A stretch of DNA of 64,000 nucleotides, from assembly GCF_014839805.1 (NCBI RefSeq), contig NC_051126.1, positions 5,960,609 through 6,024,608 of the forward strand. The letters run 5' to 3'. This document shows positions 41,461-51,164 of the stretch, piece by piece; positions within the stretch are counted from its first letter, which is position 1; every line of letters starts with the position of its first letter. The position numbers and the translations under genes are program-made. The stretch is from Manduca sexta (lineage: Eukaryota > Arthropoda > Insecta > Lepidoptera > Sphingidae). The notes beneath the pieces were generated by a model, which saw only the letters and a list, made by a program, of their open reading frames with translations, ran no database searches and was not told the DNA's origin.

Positions 41461-41640
41461 GTGGGAATTGTTTTCGCAAAGCTTTCTAGACCAAAAAAAC
41501 GAGCTCAAACCCTGTTATACTCGAGGAACGCCGTCATTTGCTTACGAGACGGACAACTGTGCCTGATGTTCCGTGTGGGTGACATGAGGAAATCACATAT
41601 TGTCGAAGCCCATATAAGAGCACAGATTATCCGCCGCAAG
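41461..41640 (+). CDS. Kir channel alternative exon 4a (PIP2-binding segment)
   Basis: The acceptor is TAACTTTTAG at 41460 and the donor AAG|GTATTA follows 41640. It is exactly 180 bases, phase 0 at both ends, residues 275-334. It starts at the end of TM2 (VGIVFAK) and carries [10 protein letters not shown], the basic segment that in Kir2.1 (AKPKKRNETL) binds PIP2 and opens the channel. The first cytosolic beta strands and [13 protein letters not shown] follow. The Kir2.1 residues R218 and E224 have clear equivalents here (R317 and E323). A second exon of the same length and phase (41861-42040) encodes the same region with 14 of 60 residues changed, so only one is expected per mRNA. The donor is weak (GTATTA), as in the twin, which suits regulated choice. 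Confidence 0.92.
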
Positions 41641-41860
41641 GTATTATATCTCGACAAAACGGAGACTGGTTAGTGATTGGGGATTTCAGTCAGCACGCAT
41701 AAACATCCGTCTAACTCGAGTTCGCACTGACTCCACTCTCTAACTTGCGGGTGTCGAAATCTAGAAATACCCAAATAGGCGGTAGATAGCATTTTTAGAT
41801 GTCGACGCCAACAGTTTTGGAATTTGTTATTTCAAAACATTTTTTCTGTCTTGTCCATAG
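41641..41860 (+). other. 220-base intron between the alternative exons
   Basis: Lies between donor GTATTA and acceptor TTTTTTCTGTCTTGTCCATAG. It is too long for simple steric exclusion, so exclusive choice would need another mechanism, such as RNA pairing or repressors. Including both exons would stay in frame and add 60 residues. Confidence 0.7.
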
Positions 41861-42040
41861 GTGGGTCTTATATTCGCGAAGTTGGCGAGGGCCAAAAAAC
41901 GTAACACCACGCTTCTTTTCTCAAGGAACGCGGTGATTTGTTTGAGGGACGGGGAGTATTGCCTTCTATTCCGCGTGGGAGACATTCGCAAGTCGCACAT
42001 ATTGGAAGCGCACGTTCGTGCTCAGATCATTCGTAAAAAG
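41861..42040 (+). CDS. Kir channel alternative exon 4b (PIP2-binding segment)
   Basis: Tandem duplicate of exon 4a. The acceptor TTGTCCATAG ends at 41860 and has a better pyrimidine tract than 4a. It is 180 bases, phase 0 at both ends, and its donor is AAG|GTATTG. It encodes the same stretch as 4a with 46 of 60 identical residues. Notable changes are LARAKKRNTTL instead of [11 protein letters not shown], so the Pro equivalent to Kir2.1 P186 becomes Ala, plus Q/E, L/Y and V/L changes in the beta strands. In human Kir2.1 the PKKR stretch binds PIP2, and P186L is a known Andersen-Tawil loss-of-function change, so this swap plausibly alters PIP2 affinity. The reading frame is fully intact, so this is a functional exon and not a relic. 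Confidence 0.92.
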
Positions 42041-42930
42041 GTATTGCATTGTAAAATATGTTCTAATAAATGTGAATGTGCATCCGTTTAATGAAAAATT
42101 AATAATGCTTGTGAGCATTCGTTTAGTTTGTATTTTGTTGTGACCCATCTATGGACACTCGACAATATAACTTTGCTTGTTATTCCTTTGCATTATTTTT
42201 ATCAAACGCTTTTATATTTGTACTAGCTTCAATTATTTTTATTGCTCATAAGTCTAGTTACGCTCTTACATGAATTGACTATTGTGATGCCACGTGACAC
42301 TCCATAAGTATAAATGACGTCGTTTAAAACATTACGGCTGATTGAAATGCTGTAAACAACATTTATAAAGTTTGATTGAACGTTAAGAAAATAACAAGTA
42401 TCTTTGATGGTCAATTAAGTTACCATAAGGTTTGAGAGATTGTCGACCAGTTTAATCTCTGACGTGCAAGGAATAGCATTTCCTTCCTTTATTTTCATTA
42501 AAACAGTTCACGTACATAATGGTCAATTCAAATAGCTGAAACTGGATGGATTCTAAGTAACTGCACCGCCAATATTTTATATTTCCTTTGTTATGTGGAA
42601 CGCACGCACCGAGTAATAAAACATTGCTTTATTTTCATATAGTTTGAGATACATTAATTAGATTTACATGTCCGTAATGTATGTTATACCGTACTGATTT
42701 TCTTGAACGTAGCATTAATTATTGGCTTATTATCCTTAACAATTAAAGCTTTAAAAGGACTAGAAACTGATAAGTGATTTTAATGTAATTGAAATTAAAA
42801 AAAAAATATTTAATGTATAACTAAAATCATTGTTTCTAATCCTTTAAATATTACTAACTTAAATTTAGCCTGGTATACAATAATATTGCTATAAAACTGT
42901 ATAAATAATAAGCTTATCGAAATTCCGTAG
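42041..42930 (+). other. Intron after the alternative exons
   Basis: 890 bases, AT-rich, ending in CGAAATTCCGTAG. I see no third copy of the alternative exon here. Confidence 0.7.
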
Positions 42931-43120
42931 ATTACGAGAGAGGGTGAGGTTCTGCCGTTCTACCAACAAGAGTTAAAAGTAGGCGCTGACGGTGAGGAAG
43001 ACAGGCTGATGTTTATTTGGCCCATGACCATTGTGCACAAGATCAATGAGAAGTCACCACTTTACAACCTTTCGGCTTCCGACATGCTTCGGGAGAGATT
43101 TGAAATCGTTGTTATGTTGG
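42931..43120 (+). CDS. Kir channel exon: cytosolic domain, middle part
   Basis: Begins ITREGEVLPFYQQELKVGAD and ends in TTGG|GTAGGT, phase 0 in and phase 1 out, residues 335-397 plus the first base of 398. It matches the Kir cytosolic immunoglobulin-like domain: the TxEGE loop, an acidic VGADGEEDR turn (the region of Kir2.1 D255/D259), FIWPMTIVHKI and the SPLYNLSASDM helix. These segments form the cytosolic pore and the subunit interface. No key residue is missing and the frame is intact. Confidence 0.93.
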
Positions 43121-44790
43121 GTAGGTACAACATTTTGATGAATCAATTATTTAAGATAAATGGACATTCAATTTGCCAGTACAGAATCAGAAAGTGAAAT
43201 CTCGCGTCTATATTATTGAGCCTTTAGAGTATGAACGAAGATAAAAGGTCAAGAGAAAATTCAATGAATAGTTATGATTCATTCAAAATTTGTAAAATTT
43301 TAATATTTCGCTATTATCGTTAAGACGAATCTTAGTAGTATTGATTTAATTACTTTGTTCGACATTCAACTTGAAAATTCCTAGTCTGTTTTTATAACGT
43401 GTTTCTAAATTAGATTTGCAAATACACTATAATCATTAATACATAGTACAATCAGAATAATTCATGCAAGCGTTTATGTCAAAGTCCAATAGGTTAACGT
43501 TTATTTTATTAATTCATGTCCTGTATCTTTATCAGCATATTAATATACATTTTACACAATATTTATTTTATTGTGTCACATTTTGCTGGCTGAATCACTC
43601 TGTGGACAAAATATATCTACAGTATGGTTTTATAGTAACACGTGTTATATTAAACTGATAAACTCTTCAGCAAAATTGCTCGCAAAAACCGAATCTGCAT
43701 AAGTTTGATTATTTAACTTACACGATATAATAACTGCAAATAGTATTTAATTGACATATACAATTGTACGTGCAGTATATATCAGACAAAATAATAAAAC
43801 AAACACGTCACTCAACAATCAGAGCAAATTGAGCTTTATTGACCAGATTAGCTCATTTAAACGTTTCTAAATTCTAGCTCTATTTCGTCTACGCTCTATT
43901 TTCTCGTAATCTTACGAATTCCACAACAATTACCTTACCTACGCGTGTATGCATTAGCCTGGTGTCTCATACAGTTGGTTTCATACAATACCGCGTGTTC
44001 GTGTCTTGGCAAATCAGTGTGAGTCTTTTGGTAGTTTGCCCTGAACTTTGCATATAGAAATCGCTATAATTCCAAGATATAATGTTAATAGATGCATATG
44101 TATACAGAATGGTTGTTGTTAAGTGGTGCAAGTAATTATCATTATGTAAGAAAGATCTCACAGAAATGGAAAGACAGAAATGTTTGCACTTCATCTCATT
44201 GAAATTGAATATATATCTTATTATTATGTATAAAAAATTATTTCCTGCTTACCTAAGTTTTCTTTATGAAGAGAAGGTATATATGTATTTTTTATTAGAA
44301 TAATAAAAAGAAGGTATCGCGCACTCCTCTGCGGAGAATTTTTAAAGAAAGTTATAATGTGATTGACCTCATTTTACTACAAGCCGATAAAATTATTTTG
44401 CGTAGCAGTTAACATTGAATTACTGATATCAGCACCTATTCTAAAATAAATACGGATACTTTCATGTCAATTATATTGACAATAGGTACACTAGCAATAA
44501 GGCTAGAGAAAAATTGTATGGAAATGACACAATGTTCACTATGATCTCAGTTTGTCCTACTCAGCACACTGTCTGTTTAAATAAAACAAGAGAATATAGT
44601 ACGACTGGAATATCAGCTATACTTGATTATAATCTCACCATAATTAAGTATCTTTAATGTTTTGACAACGCTCTCATATCACCACGTTATAAATACACTG
44701 CAGATAAAGTTTCCTTGACACCGCTATTTATGTTCACGCTACGATGGTTTATTAATTATGGGTTATCATTCTCCTTTGTAACCCTTTCAG
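43121..44790 (+). other. Intron, about 1.7 kb
   Basis: AT-rich sequence with no exon-like segment. It ends in TTTGTAACCCTTTCAG. Short frames of 64-75 codons lack coding features. Confidence 0.7.
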
Positions 44791-44915
44791 AGGGTGTGAT
44801 CGAGTCGACCGGTATGACGACACAGGCTCGCAGCAGTTTCCTGCCTTCAGAGATCCTCTGGGGACACCGCTTTGAGACCATGGTGTCCTTTAGGAAGGAC
44901 ACTGGTGAATATGAG
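44791..44915 (+). CDS. Kir channel exon: G-loop region and WGHRF motif
   Basis: Phase 1 in (completing Glu398 of LEG) and phase 0 out at GAG|GTGAGT. It encodes residues 398-439. It carries EGVIESTGMTTQARSS (the Kir G-loop/LEG region, which gates the cytosolic pore), then LPSEILWGHRFETMVSF. The WGHRF motif is almost invariant in Kir channels. Intact. Confidence 0.94.
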
Positions 44916-46979
44916 GTGAGTTATTAACATTAGTCATTAAAATTGCTAGTTAAGCTAGATAAATACATGAACAAATGTACGAAAATAATGTTTGATAGTT
45001 ATTAAGTACCGACTCCAAAATTGGTAACCAGTAAAAAATTGGTAATGTTAAATTATTTTTTGTTTTTAGTGGTTTTTGAAGGCGGTTTTATTTTTTGTTA
45101 AATAGTTTTTATTTGGTACATTTTTAAATTAACATCGAAACTGACGTAGGTATAAATCGGTTGTATAGTGTATACCTACCACAACATTTTTTTATGAGAA
45201 GGACATAATAATTGTTATTATTTTTCATCCATAAATAACATACATAATAATATTAAATACTAACAGTAACACGCTTATTTCTGACACCAGTTGTGATATT
45301 TTTAAAATACAAGTCTCGTGTCGTGGGTGTCAGAACACTGTCTCAGATATGCAACAAATGTGACAGCAATAAACATAAACATTACTATTGATGCGACATT
45401 GAACCCTTGCGGATATGTCGAATATATATTGAAAACTCAGTTTTAACTCGAGGTATAAATGTAGCTAATTAGTTCACTCGCCACATTGTGTTTCACAAAG
45501 CTTATTTCCGTCCCATGATGTGATTTGGCAAAGCAAATATCAAGCACATATTCTAGCGCCGGACAACTTATGAGAGTTTTCGAATCAAATATACACATAC
45601 AATTTAATCAAGCTATTTGAAAATAGATCTCTTCGCCCAGAGCGAGTCAATTTAAAACAATTCCAATAATTAAAATTAACAACAAGAAGTTGTCTATCAT
45701 CATTACGCTACTGATGTGTTGCCAAAAATTAAAAATTACTACAATTCCTCATAATTTGTGGTGAATGAGAGAGAAAAAGATCAGACAAAAGTGCGGACGA
45801 CGGGCGCCGGTACAAATATGTATTTGGATAACATAAATTGGCAAATGTACAAAGCATATGACATGCTTGCGCACGTTCAACTGACGTTTACTTCCATACA
45901 CTTGAAACCGGTCCCATACACTTATCACCACAAGCTATCTGTCGCTTAAACATTGCTATGAGATCAGATCCATAAAAAGTACGTAAGGTAATGATCAATG
46001 TTGTGTCTTTTGCGTTCGATTTAAATCGGATACATTTTAGATATTGACGTTTGTAAAATGTAAAGAAGAAATAATTACGTCTACTAGACATAGGTACTGG
46101 GATACTTTATTTATTTTATTGCTTTTAATGACGAGACGAGCTTGCCGTTCACCTTATGGTAAGCAATTCGACCGCCCATAAATAGCAGAAACACCATCCA
46201 ACACCTTGAATTACAAAGTATTGTCTGGTATTCCACTGCGCCGCCATCCTGAGACATGAGATGTAAACTCTTATTATATCCCGTAGTTACACTGGCTACA
46301 ATGTCCTTCAAACCGGAACACAACAATGAGTACACACTGCCGCTTGACGGCAGAAATGGACATTGCGATGATACCTACCCAGGCGGACTTTCACATATGA
46401 AAGACCTACCAACAGTAAAGAACAATGAACTACCATTAACTATTATTAAAACTGTTAATAATCTAAATTTATAATTTATTTTGATTTTGACCAATAAGTT
46501 TGATTTAAAACTTACCAGTCCAGTGGTCACGCTTATTCACTGACTTTGGAGTAACATTGTTGTTTACAAAAAACAATTAAAATTATTTGATGCACACTGA
46601 CATTAATTGTAAAACGGTCGTTTAACTTCTAACTATCAAGTTTAAACTCTCCGATCCTTTGACGTAGGACATTATCAATATTGTTTATTTACAGTTATTG
46701 TACAGTGGAAAATTTATGTTTCCTGTGCGCAGAAAAAATACATTAATAAATTAATATTGTTTGTAAACACTTTGCCTTTAGATAATTATAACTGCAGTAA
46801 CTTTCCTGTCTTTTTCCATCATACTATTGATTAGAAGACATTAAGATATCAATAATATATCTTCATTAGTTTTATATAAAAACTTTCCTTTGGCATTTCT
46901 TCATCATAGGTATCATTTTATTGATATGCAATTTGATCCTTTAAGTTCAATATTCATAAAAGTCTATTTAATTTTTCAG
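44916..46979 (+). other. Intron, about 2.1 kb, with a repeat insertion
   Basis: Contains the second copy of the 300-base dispersed repeat (46105-46419). It ends in TTTAATTTTTCAG. Otherwise AT-rich, nothing recognised. Confidence 0.75.
46105..46419. repeat. Dispersed repeat, copy 2 of 2 in the window
   Basis: Near-identical in layout and orientation to 32098-32400, including GCCCATAAATAGCAGAAACA and GACATGAGATG. It sits inside an intron of the Kir gene on the sense strand; apparent reading frames in it are chance. Confidence 0.75.
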
Positions 46980-47085
46980 GTGGACTATACAAGGTTCAAC
47001 AACACTTACGAAGTGGACACTCCGCTGTGTTCGGCCAAACAACTAGACGAACTGCGAGCCACCGTATCAACCTCTCAAAAACTTG
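46980..47085 (+). CDS. Kir channel exon: end of the conserved cytosolic domain
   Basis: Phase 0 in and phase 1 out (CTTG|GTGAGT), residues 440-474 plus one base. It reads VDYTRFNNTYEVDTPLCSAK then QLDELRATVSTSQKL. It matches the Kir2.1 [20 protein letters not shown] segment, the last conserved block of the family. The donor position and phase are the same as at the end of the main exon of the - strand Kir gene, showing shared ancestry. Confidence 0.94.
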
Positions 47086-47436
47086 GTGAGTAGTTAGTTA
47101 GTAATCAGATACATAGGCTTTCCTAATAATCTTTTTTTTAGGTCTACCTACCATTCTAAATTATAAAACTGTTAAAATTGTATATATCTTAATATATATG
47201 CCTAATCATGTTCAGATTTAATTTATTATTTGTATATATTATAATCATTTACGTTACTATAATTAAAAGCTGTCTTGTAATAAGTACTCAAATCCCACAA
47301 AACGTCATAATGACAATTGACCTTAGTTACGTTTTTTGCACCAACAAGAATAATATTTTTTTTGCATATATTTCTTAAAAATATAATAGTACACCTTTGA
47401 TAATTCCTAATACTTATAATTATATCTTACTTCCAG
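47086..47436 (+). other. Intron, 351 bases
   Basis: AT-rich, ends in TATCTTACTTCCAG. Nothing else seen. Confidence 0.8.
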
Positions 47437-47815
47437 ACCGCATGCTCGGCACCATTCCGAAAACATTCTCTAATGAGACACTCGACCTGAGCTCTGTGGA
47501 CTCCATGTCCCTTGACGAGCACATCGAGATCAAGATTCCCGAGGCGAGGGCCAGAGAGAACCGACTCATGGCGCAGAACAACTTCATTCAACACATCAAT
47601 GAAAAGTCAAGAAACCAGAGCCACACGCACCTAGCAGTAGAGAACGGGCAAGATCTACACAAGAACCACGTAGATATCAGGAACGAGGTCAACGGGAATA
47701 TGCATAGAAGCCATAGTCATGCTAGTATGAAGAAGGTGCATGGCCTGACCCCTAATGGCATCGGCCATGCGGGTAACGGCCATGAACATAAATTAGAACA
47801 TAACAAAATGAAAAA
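47437..47815 (+). CDS. Kir channel exon: variable, histidine-rich C-terminal tail
   Basis: Phase 1 in (completing Asp475) and phase 2 out (AAAAA|GTGAGT), residues 475-600 plus two bases. It starts DRMLGTIPKTFSNETLDLSS. The second half (527-596) holds 13 histidines in pairs and spaced motifs such as SHTH, HRSHSH and HEHKLEH, in an Asn/Gly/Lys-rich context. Kir C-tails are cytosolic and carry sorting and PDZ signals; the histidine-rich part is not a family feature. It could act as a metal- or pH-sensitive region, which is speculation. If the next intron is retained, the TGA inside the donor ends the protein at residue 601. Confidence 0.88.
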
Positions 47816-47978
47816 GTGAGTTTTGTGTTGTACTATGTTGATAGAATTGTTACTAATGATCACTCTCCTAATACAATTGTGACTAATTTAATAAAGGTTC
47901 CATAATGTCTGCCCCGTTGTGGAAACAAATTAAAAAAAAAAATACAAAAAAATGAAACCCTCATTTGTGAATTCCCAG
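47816..47978 (+). other. Short last intron, 163 bases
   Basis: Donor GTGAGT contains an in-frame TGA (47817-47819). The acceptor is TTTGTGAATTCCCAG. Small size and the built-in stop make retention a plausible alternative end. Confidence 0.75.
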
Positions 47979-48057
47979 GTCCCCTAGCGAGAATTACATA
48001 GAGAAGAATCCAGTGATCCCCATCCTTGTGACGTCAGCCGACTCGGAGCCCGCCTGA
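47979..48057 (+). CDS. Kir channel last coding exon
   Basis: Completes Lys601 and adds 25 residues (SPSENYIEKNPVIPILVTSA then DSEPA) before TGA at 48055-48057. Phase 2 in agrees with the preceding exon. The C-terminus lacks the S/T-X-hydrophobic ending of mammalian Kir2 PDZ ligands such as SEI. GC content drops after the following repeat-like TGACCGTC-rich stretch (48055-48160), which is untranslated. Confidence 0.85.
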
Positions 48058-49185
48058 CGGCCACTCCGCGATCTCAACCCGACCGCTAGTCGCCTGACTG
48101 TCGGTCACCTCACCATTGGTCATCACCATCTGACCGTCGACTACCATCTCACTGACCACAAACAAGTGAAGCCGCAAGTCAGGTTCAACTGTAGCGATCT
48201 AGAGAATGTTCAAATAGAGTAGTGTATGAAATTCTATATATTTCCCATAGAGTGATTGTTTAATACAACTGAACAAACCAATCCGAATGTTAAACACGAA
48301 CTTGTGTATATTGTCTTCATACACGATAGATGCAATTTATTGTGACTAGTAAATTTTTGGGACGAATACCGTTCTCCATGATTTTATACATATAACCGTT
48401 TTACGAATTTATTGTTATGTTGTATAAAACAAGCACATTTGAACTCCTCTGTTACGCTCAACATCTTTGTATGTACCAGATAGGGTTGTATTTAGACCAA
48501 GTATTTATTTAGTTAATGTTAGTCAGTCTAGATGGCGGGGACTCCACTACCGACTTGCGTCGAAGCTTTAATATCTCTCGTCTCCGCATGTTTAGACGAT
48601 TTCAATTTCGTCAACAGTCAAACTACCGGCGAAATTTAGTAAATATCCATAAATTTGTATCCTCCTGAGCCCAAAAATTAATGAGACCAATTTAAGTAAG
48701 ATATCTAAATGCGCTTAATTGGATTTGATCCAAAATTAATTTTATTCTAGATCAAAATGTTTTGAGGAGTTATGTACAAGCTTAGTGCCTGCTTTATTTT
48801 AATATAAAATGTACAAATTTATTCATACATATATAATGTTATGTGATATGTATGTTCAAAGTACTTAATGTAAGCGCGGACTTAAATTATTGTCGGCTTT
48901 ACAAAAAGCACATATGTATGTGTAGAGCTAAGTTTTAATATTTATATAGTAAATATAAATAAGTGTTAGTGTTACTAATGCTTGCGAAATAGTCTGATAA
49001 TATTATATCATGTGACAAATTTTATATAACGAACTATTCAATTGTTCGACGCATAGTAATATGTAATGTATACATTTATCATTCCTTTGCCTCTGCCATC
49101 CATTCTCAATCTTTGTCCTATTGAATAGAAATATGTATAGAAATGACAATTAATAAATAAATATTTTGTATCGGCTTTATTGTTT
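48058..49185 (+). other. 3' untranslated region with poly(A) signal
   Basis: About 1.1 kb, AT-rich. Two overlapping AATAAA hexamers at 49152-49161 are followed by a T/GT-rich stretch (TTATTGTTTTTATTTATTTT), fitting cleavage near 49175-49190. The length is an inference; earlier cleavage is possible. Confidence 0.6.
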
Positions 49186-50660
49186 TTATTTATTTTGATA
49201 AAGTTTGAGATATGGTGGGCTTTAGCAAAGATCAAATAGGGGCTGTAGCGAAAATACCTTTCGACAATCGTTAAAGTTAACATTTTGTATGAGAATTACT
49301 CATACGTATTCTGTTTTCGATGATGATTGTAGAAAGCTATGGTGGCTATGGTCCCTAGGGTCAGAAGCGGCGCGGGCGCTGCCTCCGAAATCAACTTCCT
49401 CAAATTGTACCAACTGAACTGACAATCTATACCAGAAAAAAGTAAATATAATTCATAAAAACTACATGAGTTTTATTTCCCTACTATGAAATAACATATA
49501 ACGTTATAAAGTACATTATACAACTGTGGGTATTCCTGACTATGAAGTAGCGTAGGATAGAAATTTCTAAAAAGTAAGCAGTCATTTACATTTAATTTAT
49601 TCCTTCGCTGAATATGGAAGTATAGTTATGATAGGAGTCTGATAAGTTAAAAGTTGTAATTTACTATCAAATTAAGAAAATTAAAACCATTTCATCTTGT
49701 GAAATATGGAACTAACACTTTATACTGACAACGTTAACTTTAAAACTAAAAACGCAACTAACCACGTTTTTTATATTCCTGATCATGCTATAGTAGGATT
49801 TGTAAGGCAGCAAAAAATTAAAACTAGTAAAGCCACACCGTAGATTTTTTATATGTAATATAAAATTAAGCTAATTGTTATTGGAAACCACTCTAATGCA
49901 TTTGTATTTTTAAGATTACTTGACTTCGCACCGAATGTATATATTAATCACTAGCTTACGTCTTATTTGCAGCATATATTTTAATAGCGTCTTTTGTGTT
50001 TAGTTGCCATATATTTAGTGGATGAGTAGCATTTACTCATATTGTGAAAAAATCTGCCTTGGTGGCGTAGTTGTATTGCATGCACGGTACGCTTTGAGGT
50101 CCTGGGTTCGAATCGGGATCGGGGAAAGTGATATTTGGGTCTTTCTGCTCAGTATCAGCGCGGAGTCTGGAATTTGTGCCCGATATGGCGATAACCTCGC
50201 CCCTATCAGGTCATGTGATGGAACACACTTGGCGAAAAGTGGGTGCCCTGGTTGCGCCTCTGCATACCCCTTTGGGGATAAATGCGTGATGTTGATGTTG
50301 TGTGAAAAAGTCCTTAGAGATCTACTACTATGAACTCGATTTTATTTTGGCTTTCAATTTTGTTCGAATAGTAAAGCTGTTTTCGGGAATTGTGAATTTT
50401 TCGGTTGTTGGGATTACTTCGAATAAGTCTTTTGCGGCCTTTTTAAAAAATCATGGGCGATAATAAAATAAATAATAATTTAGTGCAGGCTGTATGGCTA
50501 AGAGCCTTTGCCTTCTCCTTAAGGAGTAAATCAAACCAAAAAAAAAATAAATAATTTAGTGCCAGTGCACTAATTGGTTTTAATAAAGAAATGCTGATTA
50601 CTTTAATTTAGTTGGTTCCATCATTATCCTCATTGTCTATGTGACATAAGTAATTAAATT
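49186..50660. other. Short intergenic gap between convergent Kir genes
   Basis: About 1.5 kb between the two 3' ends. It contains a tRNA-derived SINE at 50048-50305. Nothing else recognised. Confidence 0.6.
50048..50305 (+). mobile_element. tRNA-derived SINE
   Basis: It has a split RNA polymerase III promoter: A box TGGCGTAGTTGT at 50063-50074 and B box GGTTCGAATC at 50105-50114. A tRNA-unrelated body follows, and a simple TGATGTTG-type tail. The head is tRNA-like but lacks a good acceptor stem, so it is not a functional tRNA gene. The 3' part matches 15880-15943, showing that it is a family. It lies between the two Kir genes. Confidence 0.85.
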
Positions 50661-50680
50661 ATAGAAATAAAGTGGCATTT

Positions 50681-50686
50681 TTTATT
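50681..50686 (-). terminator. Poly(A) signal of the - strand Kir gene (distal end)
   Basis: AATAAA on the - strand, about 210 bases after the stop codon at 50896-50898. It is the nearest hexamer downstream of the distal C-terminal exon. Confidence 0.45.
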
Positions 50687-50895
50687 AAATAATTTTAATA
50701 TAAATATCATTGTTTTACATATGAAACAATACATTAATATTTCTTCTATATTCTCCTACTCAACAATAGATGGCGCTTTAATATGTACACATAAGATTTT
50801 TAGTAACGTAACCCAGTTACTTTATCGCTACCTAAATATTATTATCATTAAATTATACCTAATTAAGACATAAATTCGTCTCAAGAATTTTGATA

Positions 50896-51164
50896 TCAAA
50901 CTTTATCTATATTTCTTTTACTATCTTTTTTCTTCTTTTGCTTTTCGTCTTCGCTGGAAGAAGAAGATTGTTCTGGAGGACCGTCGAAGTAGTCCGGCGG
51001 ATATTTGACAGCAGCTGGACGGTTAGTGAGACTCGCCCGTCTAATAGCGTCAGCTACTAGCCTGTCGGAAATATTCAGTATGGGGGAGCTTGGTTCTCCT
51101 TGAGAATTAAGTGAAGTCCTATAAATCACATCGCCTGAAAGTGGAGAGCCGACGCCGATGTACC
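50896..51164 (-). CDS. Candidate distal C-terminal exon of the - strand Kir gene
   Basis: On the - strand a strong acceptor (TTATTCTTATTTTCCAG) is followed by an open frame of 89 codons ending TGA at 50896. Its first two bases (GG) complete a phase-1 codon, exactly what the donor at 59062 needs, giving Gly362. The product begins YIGVGSPLSGDVIYRTSLNS and ends in a Ser/Glu stretch and a polybasic tail (EDEKQKKKKDSKRNIDKV). The frame has no ATG, so it needs an upstream coding exon, which supports its role as a tail. The link to the Kir gene is by phase, strand and position only; the intron would be about 7.9 kb. The full product would be 450 residues. Confidence 0.55.

Noticed and set aside
50048..50130. 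A tRNA gene
   Set aside because: The A and B boxes are present, but no acceptor stem or proper cloverleaf forms, and the sequence continues into a repeat body shared with 15880-15943. It is a SINE.
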